Source: Clostridia bacterium
GTDB taxonomy: Bacteria > Bacillota > Clostridia > Oscillospirales > Acutalibacteraceae
Length of the DNA stretch: 40,563 nucleotides
Direction of reading: 5' to 3'
Assembly (NCBI GenBank): GCA_017537245.1
Contig: JAFYLD010000040.1
Span: forward strand, 1-40,563
Of this stretch, positions 40,186-40,563 are shown piece after piece (the first letter of the stretch is position 1; each line of letters opens with the position of its first letter). Both the position numbers and the translations under genes were made by a program. The notes beneath the pieces were generated by a model, which was given only the letters and a program-made list of their open reading frames with translations, had not been told where the DNA came from and searched no databases.

Positions 40186-40563
40186 CTACTTTCTTAGTTT
40201 TTCAAACGTTTCAAGCCAGAGCCTTTTTATAATTTCGTGGCCGCTTGGGGTAGGATGTACACCGTCGGCAGTCCAATACTCGGGCGGAGCTTTCGTGCAA
40301 GCTTCATCAAAAGCCGCCTGTAATTCAATAAGAGGCAAACTGTATTTGTTGGCAATTTTCTTCGCAACCTCAGCCTTTTCGGCAACATCTTTTTTAAATC
40401 TTTCCAATCGGTCGGGAATTTCATCGGTGTTACAGGTAGCAGAGCCTTCCAACACATAAGGTGCAATAATCATAAGCTTTGTTTCAGGACAGGCAGCTCT
40501 AACCTCATCAATAAGCATAGTATATATCTTTTCAAATTTTTCTGTGTCGACACCATTCCGAGA
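40186..40563 (-). CDS. SGNH/GDSL hydrolase, partial (5' end outside window)
   Basis: The frame is open to the right edge, so the start lies outside. The 125 visible residues cover the C-terminal half of an SGNH hydrolase: a helix (TEKFEKIYTMLIDEVRAAC), the strand KLMIIAPYVL, a charged helix region, and DGVHPTPSGH with the catalytic Asp and His near the end. The Ser (block I) and Gly/Asn blocks would be outside. Likely an esterase or acetylxylan/sugar-esterase type; substrate unknown. Confidence 0.85.
   Translation of the reverse strand, partial: SRNGVDTEKFEKIYTMLIDEVRAACPETKLMIIAPYVLEGSATCNTDEIPDRLERFKKDVAEKAEVAKKIANKYSLPLIELQAAFDEACTKAPPEYWTADGVHPTPSGHEIIKRLWLETFEKLRK

Overview
The window looks like chromosome of a low-GC, Gram-positive anaerobe of the class Clostridia, probably a gut or rumen carbohydrate fermenter. 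The reasons are an AT-rich sequence with strong AGGAGG ribosome sites and near-consensus sigma-A promoters, a BofA-like sporulation protein, a dockerin-bearing secreted glycosidase, rubredoxin plus a flavodiiron protein for oxygen or NO defence, a predicted sodium-type F-ATP synthase, and many glycan enzymes. No species can be named from the sequence alone.

Layout. 1-3.8 kb: a 2-hydroxyacid dehydrogenase/heparinase II-III operon, with the C-terminal half of a Gfo/Idh/MocA oxidoreductase stranded beside its promoter. 3.8-6.6 kb: an orphan gene, then a cytidylate-kinase-like/MATE operon. 6.6-10.8 kb: a 1364-residue secreted GH16 protein with a dockerin in mid-chain. 10.8-17.6 kb: the complete atpI-B-E-F-H-A-G-D-C operon. 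17.6-22.1 kb: small membrane proteins, manA, a three-gene operon of small clostridial proteins, a YfcE-type phosphoesterase and a YitT transporter. 22.1-25.0 kb: a divergent EF-G paralogue and a secreted protein. 25.1-26.1 kb: tRNA-Met and tRNA-Glu followed by a repeat-rich accessory patch. 26.1-30.0 kb: an operon with acetyltransferase, MATE exporter, GH130 phosphorylase and D-amino-acid transaminase. 30.0-33.3 kb: a 42-residue ORF, an independent structured RNA gene, rubredoxin, flavodiiron protein and a lipoprotein cyclophilin. 33.3-37.8 kb: a yybP-ykoY (Mn2+) riboswitch ahead of a CaCA antiporter, then a GH99-like/GH78 pair. 37.8-40.6 kb: small regulatory units (helical protein, lipoprotein/XRE divergon, Dabb protein, CsoR with a cysteine-rich partner) and a partial SGNH hydrolase.

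How it fits together. Heparinase-like, GH16, GH130, GH99-like and GH78 genes together with manA point to breakdown of complex plant, mannan and uronic-acid glycans. The ATP synthase c subunit carries a two-carboxylate site predicted to bind Na+, and the epsilon subunit lacks its C-terminal helical domain. Metal handling is represented by the Mn riboswitch/exporter and the CsoR unit.

The most novel material is non-coding. (i) The 3' end of tRNA-Glu is repeated twice more within 850 bp, each extra copy preceded by a hairpin whose two versions differ by compensatory changes, and one copy abuts a leftover C-terminus of a second GH130 gene. (ii) A ~155-nt RNA gene at 30265-30420 has its own promoter and terminator and a rod-like fold. 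(iii) A gene-free stretch near 19.6 kb has two interleaved perfect helices of pseudoknot topology. (iv) Several operators and ribosome-site-sequestering hairpins can be read directly.
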